Shown: positions 5,798 through 12,656 of the stretch, one piece after another
How positions within the stretch are numbered: the first letter of the stretch is position 1
Layout: every line of letters starts with the position of its first letter
From: Bacillota bacterium
GTDB taxonomy: Bacteria; Bacillota; DTU025
Reading direction: 5' to 3'
Length of the DNA stretch: 15,197 nt
NCBI GenBank assembly: GCA_012842765.1
Contig: DUWJ01000209.1
Span: 1-15,197 of the forward strand
Program-made: the position numbers and the translations under genes
Notes under the pieces: model-generated
The model's database searches: none
Seen by the model: the letters and a program-made list of their open reading frames with translations, nothing else
What the model was told of the DNA's origin: nothing

Positions 5798-7516
5798 ATG
5801 CTTTCGGAAATAGATGTGCGGAACTACGCGCTTATAGAACGGCTGTCACTGAGATTCGGAAATGGATTCAATGTTCTCACAGGGGAGACCGGCGCCGGAA
5901 AATCGCTGGTTATAGACTGTGTGGGCCTTGTTATTGGTGGAAGGGCTTCCTCTGAATCTGTCCGTGCCGGCTGCGATTCTGCTGTGGTGGAGGCTGTTTT
6001 CAATATATCGGATGTGCCCGATGTGGAAGCGCTCCTGCTCGAACAAGGCATAGATCCTGAGCCTGATGGGACGCTCATCGTGACTCGGGAAGTTTCTAGG
6101 CAAGGGCGTTCACGTTGCAGGCTGAATGGCCGCATTGTGACCTTGACCGCGCTGTCGGCCATAGGCGAGCGCTTGGTCGACATATATGGTCAACATGAAT
6201 ACCAATCTCTCGCCAGACCATCCCGGCATATCGGCCTGCTCGACGCCTTTGGCGGAGCCCGGTTGGAGCAGGTTCGGGATTCAGTCCGCCAGCTTTATGA
6301 AGAATGGCGCGAATGCGAGGAGGAATTGGCCGAGCTGCGCCAGCATGCTCGGGAGCGCGCACAGCGCGCCGATCTTCTCGCCTTTCAAGTCAATGAAATA
6401 GAATCTGCCAATCTCGAGCCCGGCGAGGATGTTCACCTCGTCGCGGAGCAGACAGTACTAGCCAACGCTGAAAGCCTTTACGACGCCGTCGTTCGGGCTT
6501 ACAGCCTCATCTATGAATCCTCTTATCCTGATATCGCATCAGCCCGCGACATGTTGGGCGAGGCTCTCGAGGAACTGGACAATGCGTCTCGAATCGACGG
6601 GACATTGACTTCTCTTGCCGAGAGCTTGTCTGCATTGTGCGACCACACCACAGAGATATCCCGTGCCCTCAGAGAATACCGCGACTCAATCGAATTCGAC
6701 CCGGAAAGACTTGCCGAGGTGGAAGAGAGGCTTTCCGCAATTTCGAGGTTGAAACGGAAGTACGGTGATTCGCTGGCAGATGTTATAGACCACGGGCAAC
6801 TTGCCCGTGAGGAGCTGGAGTCCATGACAGGAGCAGGGCGTCGCGTGGACGAGCTGGAAGGTCGTTCAGCGGCCCTCTCGGAGGAGTTGGGCAACTGCGC
6901 CTCCAAGCTCTCTGCGATGAGATGCGAAATAGCGGCCGAGCTTGAGAAGGAGGTCTCCAGGGAGCTGCGGGACCTGTCCATGCCCCATGCAGTCTTTAAA
7001 GTTGATGTAGGCAGAAAAAGGGATGGACACGAGATAGTTGTGGATGGCACGCCCGTTGTAATCGGTCCTGACGGCTTTGACGATGTGGAATTTCTGTTTT
7101 CAGCTAACCCGGGAGAGGAACCGAGGCCTCTTGCGCGTATAGCCAGCGGAGGAGAGATGTCCCGGGTTATGTTGGCGATCAAGTCTGTGCTAGCTGTAGC
7201 GGATGCCATGCCGACCATGGTCTTCGACGAAGTGGATGCGGGAATCGGGGGCGAGGCGGCGATAGCTGTCGCGTCAAAGCTTGCGAATATAGGCAAAGTT
7301 CGGCAGGTGCTTGCGGTAACCCATTTGCCGCAAATTGCCGCGGTGGCCGATAATCATTACGCTGTTTCCAAGCTGGAAAGGAGTGGGAGGACGGAGGTGA
7401 CAGTGGAAAAGCTCGATATCGAGGAGAGGGTGACGGAGGTAGCGAGGATGCTGGCTGGCGAGGCTCCATCATCTGTGACCGTGGCACATGCCCGGGAGAT
7501 GCTTTCTCGGCGCTAG
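5798..7516 (+). CDS. recN: DNA repair protein RecN
   Basis: SMC-like ATPase that acts early in recombinational repair of double-strand breaks, bridging DNA ends on the nucleoid. 572 residues, typical. N-terminal Walker A GETGAGKS (29-36); a long central coiled-coil region (roughly 150-370) with many E, L, R and A residues; ABC signature ASGGEMSR (449-456); Walker B ending in VFDE (475-478), followed by the D-loop DAGIGG. ATG 5798 matches the family start (MLSEIDVRNYALIE); the frame opens earlier at GTG 5750, but those 16 residues are not family-like. In many spore-formers recN is followed by spoIVB and spo0A; here a redox cassette follows directly. No terminator is visible between them. Confidence 0.96.
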   Translation: MLSEIDVRNYALIERLSLRFGNGFNVLTGETGAGKSLVIDCVGLVIGGRASSESVRAGCDSAVVEAVFNISDVPDVEALLLEQGIDPEPDGTLIVTREVSRQGRSRCRLNGRIVTLTALSAIGERLVDIYGQHEYQSLARPSRHIGLLDAFGGARLEQVRDSVRQLYEEWRECEEELAELRQHARERAQRADLLAFQVNEIESANLEPGEDVHLVAEQTVLANAESLYDAVVRAYSLIYESSYPDIASARDMLGEALEELDNASRIDGTLTSLAESLSALCDHTTEISRALREYRDSIEFDPERLAEVEERLSAISRLKRKYGDSLADVIDHGQLAREELESMTGAGRRVDELEGRSAALSEELGNCASKLSAMRCEIAAELEKEVSRELRDLSMPHAVFKVDVGRKRDGHEIVVDGTPVVIGPDGFDDVEFLFSANPGEEPRPLARIASGGEMSRVMLAIKSVLAVADAMPTMVFDEVDAGIGGEAAIAVASKLANIGKVRQVLAVTHLPQIAAVADNHYAVSKLERSGRTEVTVEKLDIEERVTEVARMLAGEAPSSVTVAHAREMLSRR

Positions 7517-7532
7517 GGATGAAGGAGTTGGC

Positions 7533-7628
7533 ATGCCTATGTTGAAGAATTGCGAAAGAAAGCATTTTGTGTCAGGAGGAGGGAGGGCTTGGGCCGCTTC
7601 ACAGGTGGCCTACGGCCGAGCAAGGTGA
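7533..7628 (+). other. Possible 31-codon leader ORF
   Basis: ATG 7533 has a good Shine-Dalgarno sequence (AAGGAG, 7522-7527, 5-nt spacing) and encodes a 31-residue basic peptide (begins MPMLKNCERKHF). Its TGA (7626-7628) overlaps the GTG 7625 start of the next gene as GTGA, the arrangement used for translational coupling. I do not recognise the peptide. If the next gene really begins further upstream at TTG 7589, this ORF would be a shadow. Confidence 0.35.
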
Positions 7629-7936
7629 GATTGAAGGACCATCCCATACTGGACTTTTCTGCCGGACAGGAGGTTGCATTTACTTTCGACGGGAAAAAGT
7701 TAAAAGGGATTGATGGGGAGCCAATAGCTGCCGCTCTCCATGCCAATGGTGTTCGTGTCCTCCGACACAGTCCAGTTAGTGGACGTGCACGGGGGTTTTT
7801 CTGTGCTATAGGCAATTGCTCGTCATGCTTGATGACTGTAGATGGCGTGCCGAACGTGCGTGTGTGCACAGAACCGCTGAGAGAGGGAATGGTAGTCGAA
7901 ACTCAGAAAGGCCACGGCCAGCTGCCCATCGACTGA
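7625..7936 (+). CDS. Ferredoxin-like 2Fe-2S subunit of a split amine dehydrogenase
   Basis: Small electron-transfer subunit of the Fer2_4 type, equivalent to the HcnA-like or N-terminal sarcosine oxidase alpha domain. From GTG 7625 it has 103 residues and starts at the family-typical RLKDHPIL. The cluster ligands are C60, C65, C68 and C81 (C-x4-C-x2-C-x12-C) within GFFCAIGNCSSCLMTVDG; the downstream PNVRVC segment is also characteristic. Start choice is uncertain: TTG 7589 has a much stronger ribosome site (AGGAGG, 7574-7579) and would add 12 residues, while TTG 7550 would add more. GTG 7625 overlaps the stop of a short upstream ORF. It is the first gene of a four-gene cassette and ends 22 nt before the flavoprotein gene. 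Confidence 0.85.
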   Translation: MRLKDHPILDFSAGQEVAFTFDGKKLKGIDGEPIAAALHANGVRVLRHSPVSGRARGFFCAIGNCSSCLMTVDGVPNVRVCTEPLREGMVVETQKGHGQLPID

Positions 7937-7958
7937 GGCGGGCCGAGCAGCAAGGACG

Positions 7959-9062
7959 GTGAACCTGTTGAAGGAAGTTGACATTGCTGTGATTGGCGCA
8001 GGCCCAGCGGGGCTTGCAGCTGCACTGGCGTGCGCCGAAGCGGGTGCGTCTACTCTGCTCATTGACGCAAATGATGTCCCAGGGGGTCAGCTTGTAAAGC
8101 AGACTCATAAGTTCTTTGGATCAGAACGGCAGCACGCTGGAACAAGGGGGATTCAGATTCCGGAGCTTTTCGCAAAGAAGCTCGTGGAACATCCCAATGT
8201 AGAGACTATGTGGGATACGACCGCATCGGGCTATTATGATTCCGGAGAGCTCGTGGTGGAGGATGGAAAGAGATTCATTAAGATTCTGCCAAAGCGCTTG
8301 ATAGTGTCGACAGGCGCTTCCGAGAGATTCGTCCTTTTCGAGAACAATGACTTGCCCGGAGTGTACGGCGCCGGCGCGGTTCAGACTCTGATGAACGTTT
8401 ATGGAGTCGTTCCCGGCGACCGGGTGTTGATGGTGGGTTCGGGCAATATCGGACTTATCGTCAGCTATCAGCTTATCCAGGCTGGTGTGGACGTGGCGGC
8501 CGTGATCGAGGCCGCGCCGTGCATAGGAGGCTACCTAGTTCACGCGGCGAAGTTGCGCAGAGCTGGAGTGCCAATACTTACTTCCCACACCATTGTGGCA
8601 GCTCACGGCGAAGAGTGTGTGACAGGCGCCACTATTGCGAAGGTAGACGAAAAATGGCAAGCAATTCCAGGCACTGAGTGCGAGATAGAATGCGATGTGA
8701 TATGCCTAGCCGTGGGGCTGATGCCCTTGGTTGATATCCTGTGGCAGGCAGGGTGCGAGATGAAGTACGTGCCGGAGTTGGGCGGACACGTGCCTGTTCG
8801 CGACGATAACATGCGCACTTCAAATCCTAATGTATATGTTGCAGGCGATTCGGGAGGAGTCGAAGAGGCCAGTTCGGCGATGATAACCGGCGAGATAGCC
8901 GGCATAAGCGCGGCTGAATCCCTCGGACTTAAGGCGCCGGAAGCAGACGCGAGGCTCGCACAACTCAAGGCGGATCTTGCAGCCATCAGATCGGGACCGG
9001 CTGGCGAAAAGATCTGTGCCGGAGTATGTCGTGCGACGGTGTGCGGAGGTGTTTGGGAATGA
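7959..9062 (+). CDS. FAD/NAD-type flavoprotein subunit (HcnB / PDH alpha-like)
   Basis: Two-dinucleotide-binding oxidoreductase of the Pyr_redox_2 family, 367 residues. FAD-binding GAGPAG is at 13-18 after VDIAVI; the second nucleotide-binding motif GSGNIG is at 160-165; a second FAD contact lies in NPNVYVAGDSGG (289-300). It is shorter than single-chain HcnB/sarcosine oxidase relatives because the BFD iron-sulfur domain is a separate gene. Three cysteines sit at the extreme C-terminus (C353, C357, C362). GTG 7959 places the Rossmann strand at the expected residue 8; AAGGA (7952-7956) is rather close. Its stop overlaps the next ATG (ATGA). It probably passes electrons from the substrate-oxidising subunit towards an acceptor. 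The substrate is unknown: proline, hydroxyproline, sarcosine, glycine and opines are all oxidised by relatives. Confidence 0.88.
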   Translation: MNLLKEVDIAVIGAGPAGLAAALACAEAGASTLLIDANDVPGGQLVKQTHKFFGSERQHAGTRGIQIPELFAKKLVEHPNVETMWDTTASGYYDSGELVVEDGKRFIKILPKRLIVSTGASERFVLFENNDLPGVYGAGAVQTLMNVYGVVPGDRVLMVGSGNIGLIVSYQLIQAGVDVAAVIEAAPCIGGYLVHAAKLRRAGVPILTSHTIVAAHGEECVTGATIAKVDEKWQAIPGTECEIECDVICLAVGLMPLVDILWQAGCEMKYVPELGGHVPVRDDNMRTSNPNVYVAGDSGGVEEASSAMITGEIAGISAAESLGLKAPEADARLAQLKADLAAIRSGPAGEKICAGVCRATVCGGVWE

Positions 9063-9355
9063 CCGACCGACCGGAACGGATAGATGACGACGTGATAGTA
9101 TGCAGGTGCGAGGACGTTACCTTGGGCGATATTCGTCGTCTGATAGCAAATGGTTATCACACAATAGATGAGATCAAGCGCATTTCCCGCGCAGGCATGG
9201 GCCAATGCCAGGGCAGAACGTGCAGGCATCTTATTGCGCGAGAGCTTGCTACGGCTCTTGGCGTGTCAGTGGAGGAAGTGGAGATGCCGACTTTCAGGCC
9301 GCCTACGAGGCCTGTGTTACTATCCACAATTGCAAGGGGCGAAGGCGATGAGTAA
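9059..9355 (+). CDS. BFD-type 2Fe-2S protein
   Basis: 98-residue iron-sulfur protein of the bacterioferritin-associated-ferredoxin-like (Fer2_BFD) family. Ligands C15 and C17 (VCRCED) and C50 and C55 (GQCQGRTC) give C-x-C-x32-C-x4-C. ATG 9059 follows a strong site GGAGGTG (9046-9052) and overlaps the previous stop by 4 bp. In single-chain homologues this domain is fused to the C-terminus of the FAD/NAD subunit, so here it is a split domain acting as a separate gamma-like subunit in electron transfer. The C-terminal 25 residues (proline- and arginine-containing) extend beyond the cluster domain. The stop overlaps the next ATG by 8 bp. Confidence 0.9.
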   Translation: MTDRPERIDDDVIVCRCEDVTLGDIRRLIANGYHTIDEIKRISRAGMGQCQGRTCRHLIARELATALGVSVEEVEMPTFRPPTRPVLLSTIARGEGDE

Positions 9356-10502
9356 AAAGAGCGCTGATATCGTCGTAATAGGCGGCGGGGTGGTCGGGTG
9401 CGCAACAGCCTTTGAGCTCGCTCGCTTGGGTTGCAAAGACATAGTGCTTGTAGAGCGGAACACGATTGCTTCAGGGTCAACAGGGAGATGCGGCGCGGGT
9501 GTAAGGCAGCAGTTTGGGACGGAACTCAACTGCGTGCTGGCTCGCGAGTCTGTCAGGATCTTCGAACAGATGGACGAGTATCTCGATTACAAGCCAGGTG
9601 TTGAGTTCAGGCAGAGCGGCTATTTGATGCTCGCTTATTCGGATTCCCAGTGGGAGCAGTTCAGACGCAATGTAAAACTCGAGCGTAGCTTGGACATTGA
9701 CGTGGAGATGCTCACGCCTGAAGGCGCGAGGGAGATAGTTCCTTTCCTTAACCTTGAGGGTATGGTCGGAGCTACGTTCTGCCAGACGGACGGGCACGCC
9801 AATCCGTTCCATACAGCGTTCGCATATGCGCAGGCTGCAAAGAGGCTCGGTGCAGAGGTTCTTACTCACACTTCTGTGGTCGACATAGAGGTGGAAAACA
9901 ACCGCATAAAGGCGGTTGTGACCGATAAAGGGAGGATCGAAACGTCAGCAGTTGTCAACTGCGCTGGGGCATATTCTGCTAAGATAGCCGCAATGGCAGG
10001 CATCGATTTGCCGGTATGGGGCGAGCGGCATCAGATCCTAATAACGGAGCCGGTTGAGGCTATGATGGGACCGATGGTCATCTCTTTCCACCATGATTTC
10101 TACTGTCAGCAGACACCCCACGGAAGTTTCATCATGGGAATAGGCATGCCGGGGGAGCCTAAGAGCTTCAACATACACTCATCCGTGGATTTTCTCGAAG
10201 GGATGGCAAAGACTGTAATGAAGATCCTGCCCCCCCTAGGCAACCTCAGGGTTGTCCGCCAGTGGGCGGGCCTTTATGACAGGTCTCCAGATGCTCAACC
10301 GATATTGGGCGAGTGTCCGCCTGTGGAGCGTTTTTACAATGCCAATGGTTTTTCGGGGCACGGTTTCATGGTTGCGCCCATCGTTGGGCGGGCTATGGCA
10401 GAGCTTATCATGCTCGGCAAACCTTCTGTCGATATAAGCAAATTAGATGCTGGAAGATTTGAACGAGGCGAACTCGTTTTGGAACCGGCGGTAGTCGGAT
10501 AA
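9348..10502 (+). CDS. DAO-family FAD oxidoreductase (catalytic beta-like subunit)
   Basis: Probable substrate-oxidising subunit, related to sarcosine oxidase beta, HcnC and the beta subunit of archaeal dye-linked proline dehydrogenases. 384 residues. The N-terminal Rossmann motif GGGVVG is at 12-17 in IVVIGGGVVGCATAFELA. The segment ASGSTGRCGAGVRQQFG (41-57) is the family's flavin-contact region; the C-terminal GFSGHGFMVAPIVG supplies the second FAD contact. ATG 9348 begins right at the family N-terminus with AAGGGGC upstream and overlaps the BFD gene. These proteins oxidise secondary or alpha-amino groups. As the partners carry two Fe-S clusters, this is more likely a dehydrogenase feeding an electron carrier than an H2O2-producing oxidase. 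Exact substrate not assignable. Confidence 0.88.
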   Translation: MSKKSADIVVIGGGVVGCATAFELARLGCKDIVLVERNTIASGSTGRCGAGVRQQFGTELNCVLARESVRIFEQMDEYLDYKPGVEFRQSGYLMLAYSDSQWEQFRRNVKLERSLDIDVEMLTPEGAREIVPFLNLEGMVGATFCQTDGHANPFHTAFAYAQAAKRLGAEVLTHTSVVDIEVENNRIKAVVTDKGRIETSAVVNCAGAYSAKIAAMAGIDLPVWGERHQILITEPVEAMMGPMVISFHHDFYCQQTPHGSFIMGIGMPGEPKSFNIHSSVDFLEGMAKTVMKILPPLGNLRVVRQWAGLYDRSPDAQPILGECPPVERFYNANGFSGHGFMVAPIVGRAMAELIMLGKPSVDISKLDAGRFERGELVLEPAVVG

Positions 10503-10596
10503 ACCTAGAGGAATTTCCCCAGATAACGTAGAAGAATGGAGGAGCGTCCAAACATCACAAGCGGGCGCATTTGTCGGTAGAGGGGGAGCTATGGCG
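10503..10596 (+). other. Spacer before exbB
   Basis: About 90 bases separate the redox cassette from the TonB-system genes, the largest gap after oapA. I see no clear -35/-10 pair and no terminator. A 14-codon frame (10535-10579) lacks a ribosome site. AGGGGGAG (10581-10588) is the exbB Shine-Dalgarno sequence: 2 nt from ATG 10591 but 8 nt from ATG 10597. Confidence 0.5.
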
Positions 10597-11217
10597 ATGC
10601 TAAAATACATAAAAGCCGGCGGACCAGTCATGTACCCAATCATTTTTGTGTCAATAATCGGACTAGCCGTCGTCATCGAGAAGATCATCCAACTTTTCCA
10701 TACACAAACAGACTCGGATCGCCTCATGCGCTCGGTCAAACTCAACCTTGCACAGGGACGCCCCGTAGAGGCAATGCAGGCCGTAAAGAATGAAAAAGGG
10801 CCTATCGCGGGCGTTGCCCGCGCCGCTATAGCAAATTACGATAAACCCCGTGAACAGATCAGGGCGGCGGTAGAAGCCGCAGGCCGGGAAGAGGTATTCA
10901 TGATGGAGCGGAAGATGAACGTGCTCGACGGTGTCATCACGCTTGCACCTCTTCTCGGCCTTCTCGGAACCGTTACTGGCCTCATCAAGAGCTTTCAGGT
11001 CCTGTCGGCGTTCGGGGGCCTCACTACGCCGGCACAGCTTTCGGGCGGCATCGCGGAAGCGATGATCACGACTGCTGCAGGGCTCATCGTTGCCACGCCT
11101 CTGGTTATCATTGAAAGTTGGCTCTCAGTGGTGATAGACGACAGAGTGGCAGACATGGAGAAGTACGCCATTGAGCTCATAGCGTTGGCGGCAGGCGAAG
11201 ATGAGGGGGACCAGTGA
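10597..11217 (+). CDS. exbB: MotA/TolQ/ExbB proton channel family protein
   Basis: Inner-membrane channel subunit that, with ExbD, uses the proton motive force to drive a TonB-type energy transducer. 206 residues from ATG 10597, which is favoured over ATG 10591 by Shine-Dalgarno spacing. Three membrane segments are predicted at about 11-30, 113-136 and 155-178, with a cytoplasmic loop between the first two. Family signatures are LAPLLGLLGTVTGLI (116-130) and GIAEAMITTAAGLIVATP (151-168). The stop TGA shares one base with the exbD ATG (TGATG). Presence of the exbD-tonB pair downstream makes a TonB/Tol role far likelier than flagellar MotA or a gliding motor. Confidence 0.92.
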   Translation: MLKYIKAGGPVMYPIIFVSIIGLAVVIEKIIQLFHTQTDSDRLMRSVKLNLAQGRPVEAMQAVKNEKGPIAGVARAAIANYDKPREQIRAAVEAAGREEVFMMERKMNVLDGVITLAPLLGLLGTVTGLIKSFQVLSAFGGLTTPAQLSGGIAEAMITTAAGLIVATPLVIIESWLSVVIDDRVADMEKYAIELIALAAGEDEGDQ

Positions 11218-11645
11218 TGTTCGAGAATCACCGTGCAAAGAGAAGGTTAGGCCATGTGATAATAACGCCGCTCATCGACGTCATGTTCTATCTAGTCGCT
11301 TTCTTGCTGGTTTTCGGCACATTCCGAACGGAGACCACTGGAATGCCTATGGAGCTTCCAAGGGCTGCAACTCCGAGCGATCTTGCTCGCGAACACATCA
11401 TCGTGGCTATCGATTCGAGCGGGCGAATCTACTATGACGAACGGATTGTGGTCGACGGCGAGCTTACCACCGGGCTATTGCCGAGACTAGCTGCGAACCC
11501 TGATCGCCTCGTCATCATAAAGGCGGACAAGTCAGTCACTTATGAAAGACTCATTCAGGTAATCGACGCGATCAGGATGGCCGGCGGAGTCCACCTGGCT
11601 CTTGCCGTCGAACGTGCTCCGCAATCGGGCGGTGTTGAGAGATGA
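11217..11645 (+). CDS. exbD: ExbD/TolR family protein
   Basis: Partner of ExbB in the proton-driven motor. 142 residues: a basic N-terminus (HRAKRR), one membrane helix (about 12-34, HVIITPLIDVMFYLVAFLLVF) containing the conserved protonatable aspartate D21, then a periplasmic ExbD/TolR domain with the VIIKADKSVTYERLIQVID segment typical of the family. ATG 11217 follows GAGGGGGA at 6 nt; GTG 11214 is possible but not needed. The stop overlaps the next gene's ATG (ATGA). Such genes are expected where an outer membrane exists, so in a Firmicute background this supports a diderm envelope. Confidence 0.93.
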   Translation: MFENHRAKRRLGHVIITPLIDVMFYLVAFLLVFGTFRTETTGMPMELPRAATPSDLAREHIIVAIDSSGRIYYDERIVVDGELTTGLLPRLAANPDRLVIIKADKSVTYERLIQVIDAIRMAGGVHLALAVERAPQSGGVER

Positions 11646-12625
11646 TCCAGAGTCGGCAGACTCAAGGTCAGTTGGAGAGCTTGCTGATATCGGTGCTCAT
11701 CCATGCGGCGATCATATTCCTGGTGCCGTACGTGGCGCCTGCGCCAACCGTGGATGTGTATCCGCTCGACGTTGCGGGGGTCATAGAGATATCCGCAATT
11801 GAAACAGAGCCTGCCTCCCCGGCACCTGCGCCAGGGCTCAATGTGAAGGAAGTTGCGCCAACGCCGGCGTCGGAGCCTCCAAAGGCAGCGCCGACGAAGA
11901 AGAAAGATCCTAAACCTGCGGTAGCACCAGCGCCTGCCGCCAAACCACAGCCTCAGCCAGCGGCTGAGCCGAAACCAGTCGGGAAGACCGAACCGAAGGT
12001 CCCAACGCCCGCAGTTGACAAGCCCGAAGTTGTTTCGAGTCCAGCAGGAAAGAGCGTTGCCCCGGCTTCGGAACCCGAACCTGTTCCCGCTGCCGCGTCC
12101 GCACAGGTTCCAGAACCGAATTCGACATTGAGCAAGGCTGTCGAGTCGCCGACTGCATCGGCCAAGAGCTATACGGAAGCGAAGCCTGCCTCGGGATCAG
12201 GCACTGTCGGCGGAACGGGTGAAAAACCTCCGACTGCAGGAGATCCTGGAGAAACCGGAGTAGTTCCGCGGCCGGAATACCCAGGTGACGATCGTACGGG
12301 ATACGGAATGATAAGTTCTACAGGCGGCGCCGGTCACGGCGTGGTTATACCCAAAGGCGTGCAGAACATCAAGGGTCGGGGAGAAGCAAAAGTTAGGATA
12401 CGCGTGACATCGGACGGAAAGGTCGACTCAGTTAGTTTCTTGATTCCGCCGCCGGATAAGGCTATGGAAAAACCTATCCGCAACGCGATTATGGGGGAAT
12501 GGGTTTTCAAACCAGACACAACTTTGGGACGGGAAGACGCCTATTACCTCGATGTATGGATCAGCTATGATGGCGGAACGGAGGATATATCGGTCGAAAG
12601 CGAACGCGTTTCGTATAAAAGGTGA
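11642..12625 (+). CDS. tonB: TonB-like energy transducer
   Basis: 327 residues in the classic TonB plan. The N-terminal membrane helix (about 13-32) carries an S-x3-H pair (S17, H21), the motif needed for coupling to ExbB/ExbD in TonB. A long Pro/Ala/Lys/Glu-rich linker (about 55-180) is followed by a Gly-rich stretch to about 232; these would span the periplasm. The C-terminal domain (about 235-312) has GEAKVRIRVTSDGKVDSVSF and WVFKP, as in TonB_C. The linker repeats motifs such as PAPA, EPKP and PEP without a fixed period. It follows exbD with ATGA overlap and ends 31 nt before a secreted protein gene. The outer-membrane receptor it energises is not in the window, so the transported cargo is unknown; the downstream exported proteins are candidates for a linked function. 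Confidence 0.9.
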   Translation: MIQSRQTQGQLESLLISVLIHAAIIFLVPYVAPAPTVDVYPLDVAGVIEISAIETEPASPAPAPGLNVKEVAPTPASEPPKAAPTKKKDPKPAVAPAPAAKPQPQPAAEPKPVGKTEPKVPTPAVDKPEVVSSPAGKSVAPASEPEPVPAAASAQVPEPNSTLSKAVESPTASAKSYTEAKPASGSGTVGGTGEKPPTAGDPGETGVVPRPEYPGDDRTGYGMISSTGGAGHGVVIPKGVQNIKGRGEAKVRIRVTSDGKVDSVSFLIPPPDKAMEKPIRNAIMGEWVFKPDTTLGREDAYYLDVWISYDGGTEDISVESERVSYKR

Positions 12626-12656
12626 TTGTTGAACGCACGCGGAGGTGCCTTATATC

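Noticed and set aside
6523..7296. Serine-rich minus-strand frame antisense to recN
   Set aside because: Serine richness is the complement of Glu/Arg/Leu codons in the RecN coiled coil, a common shadow effect.
10230..10236. Run of seven C in the DAO-family gene as a slippage site
   Set aside because: It lies mid-gene in an intact frame with conserved motifs on both sides; nothing suggests a function.
10535..10579. Fourteen-codon ORF before exbB
   Set aside because: No convincing ribosome site, no overlap with the exbB start and no recognisable peptide.
11818..12150. Proline/alanine-rich stretch as a true tandem repeat
   Set aside because: The motifs recur without fixed period or DNA-level repeat; this is ordinary TonB linker composition.
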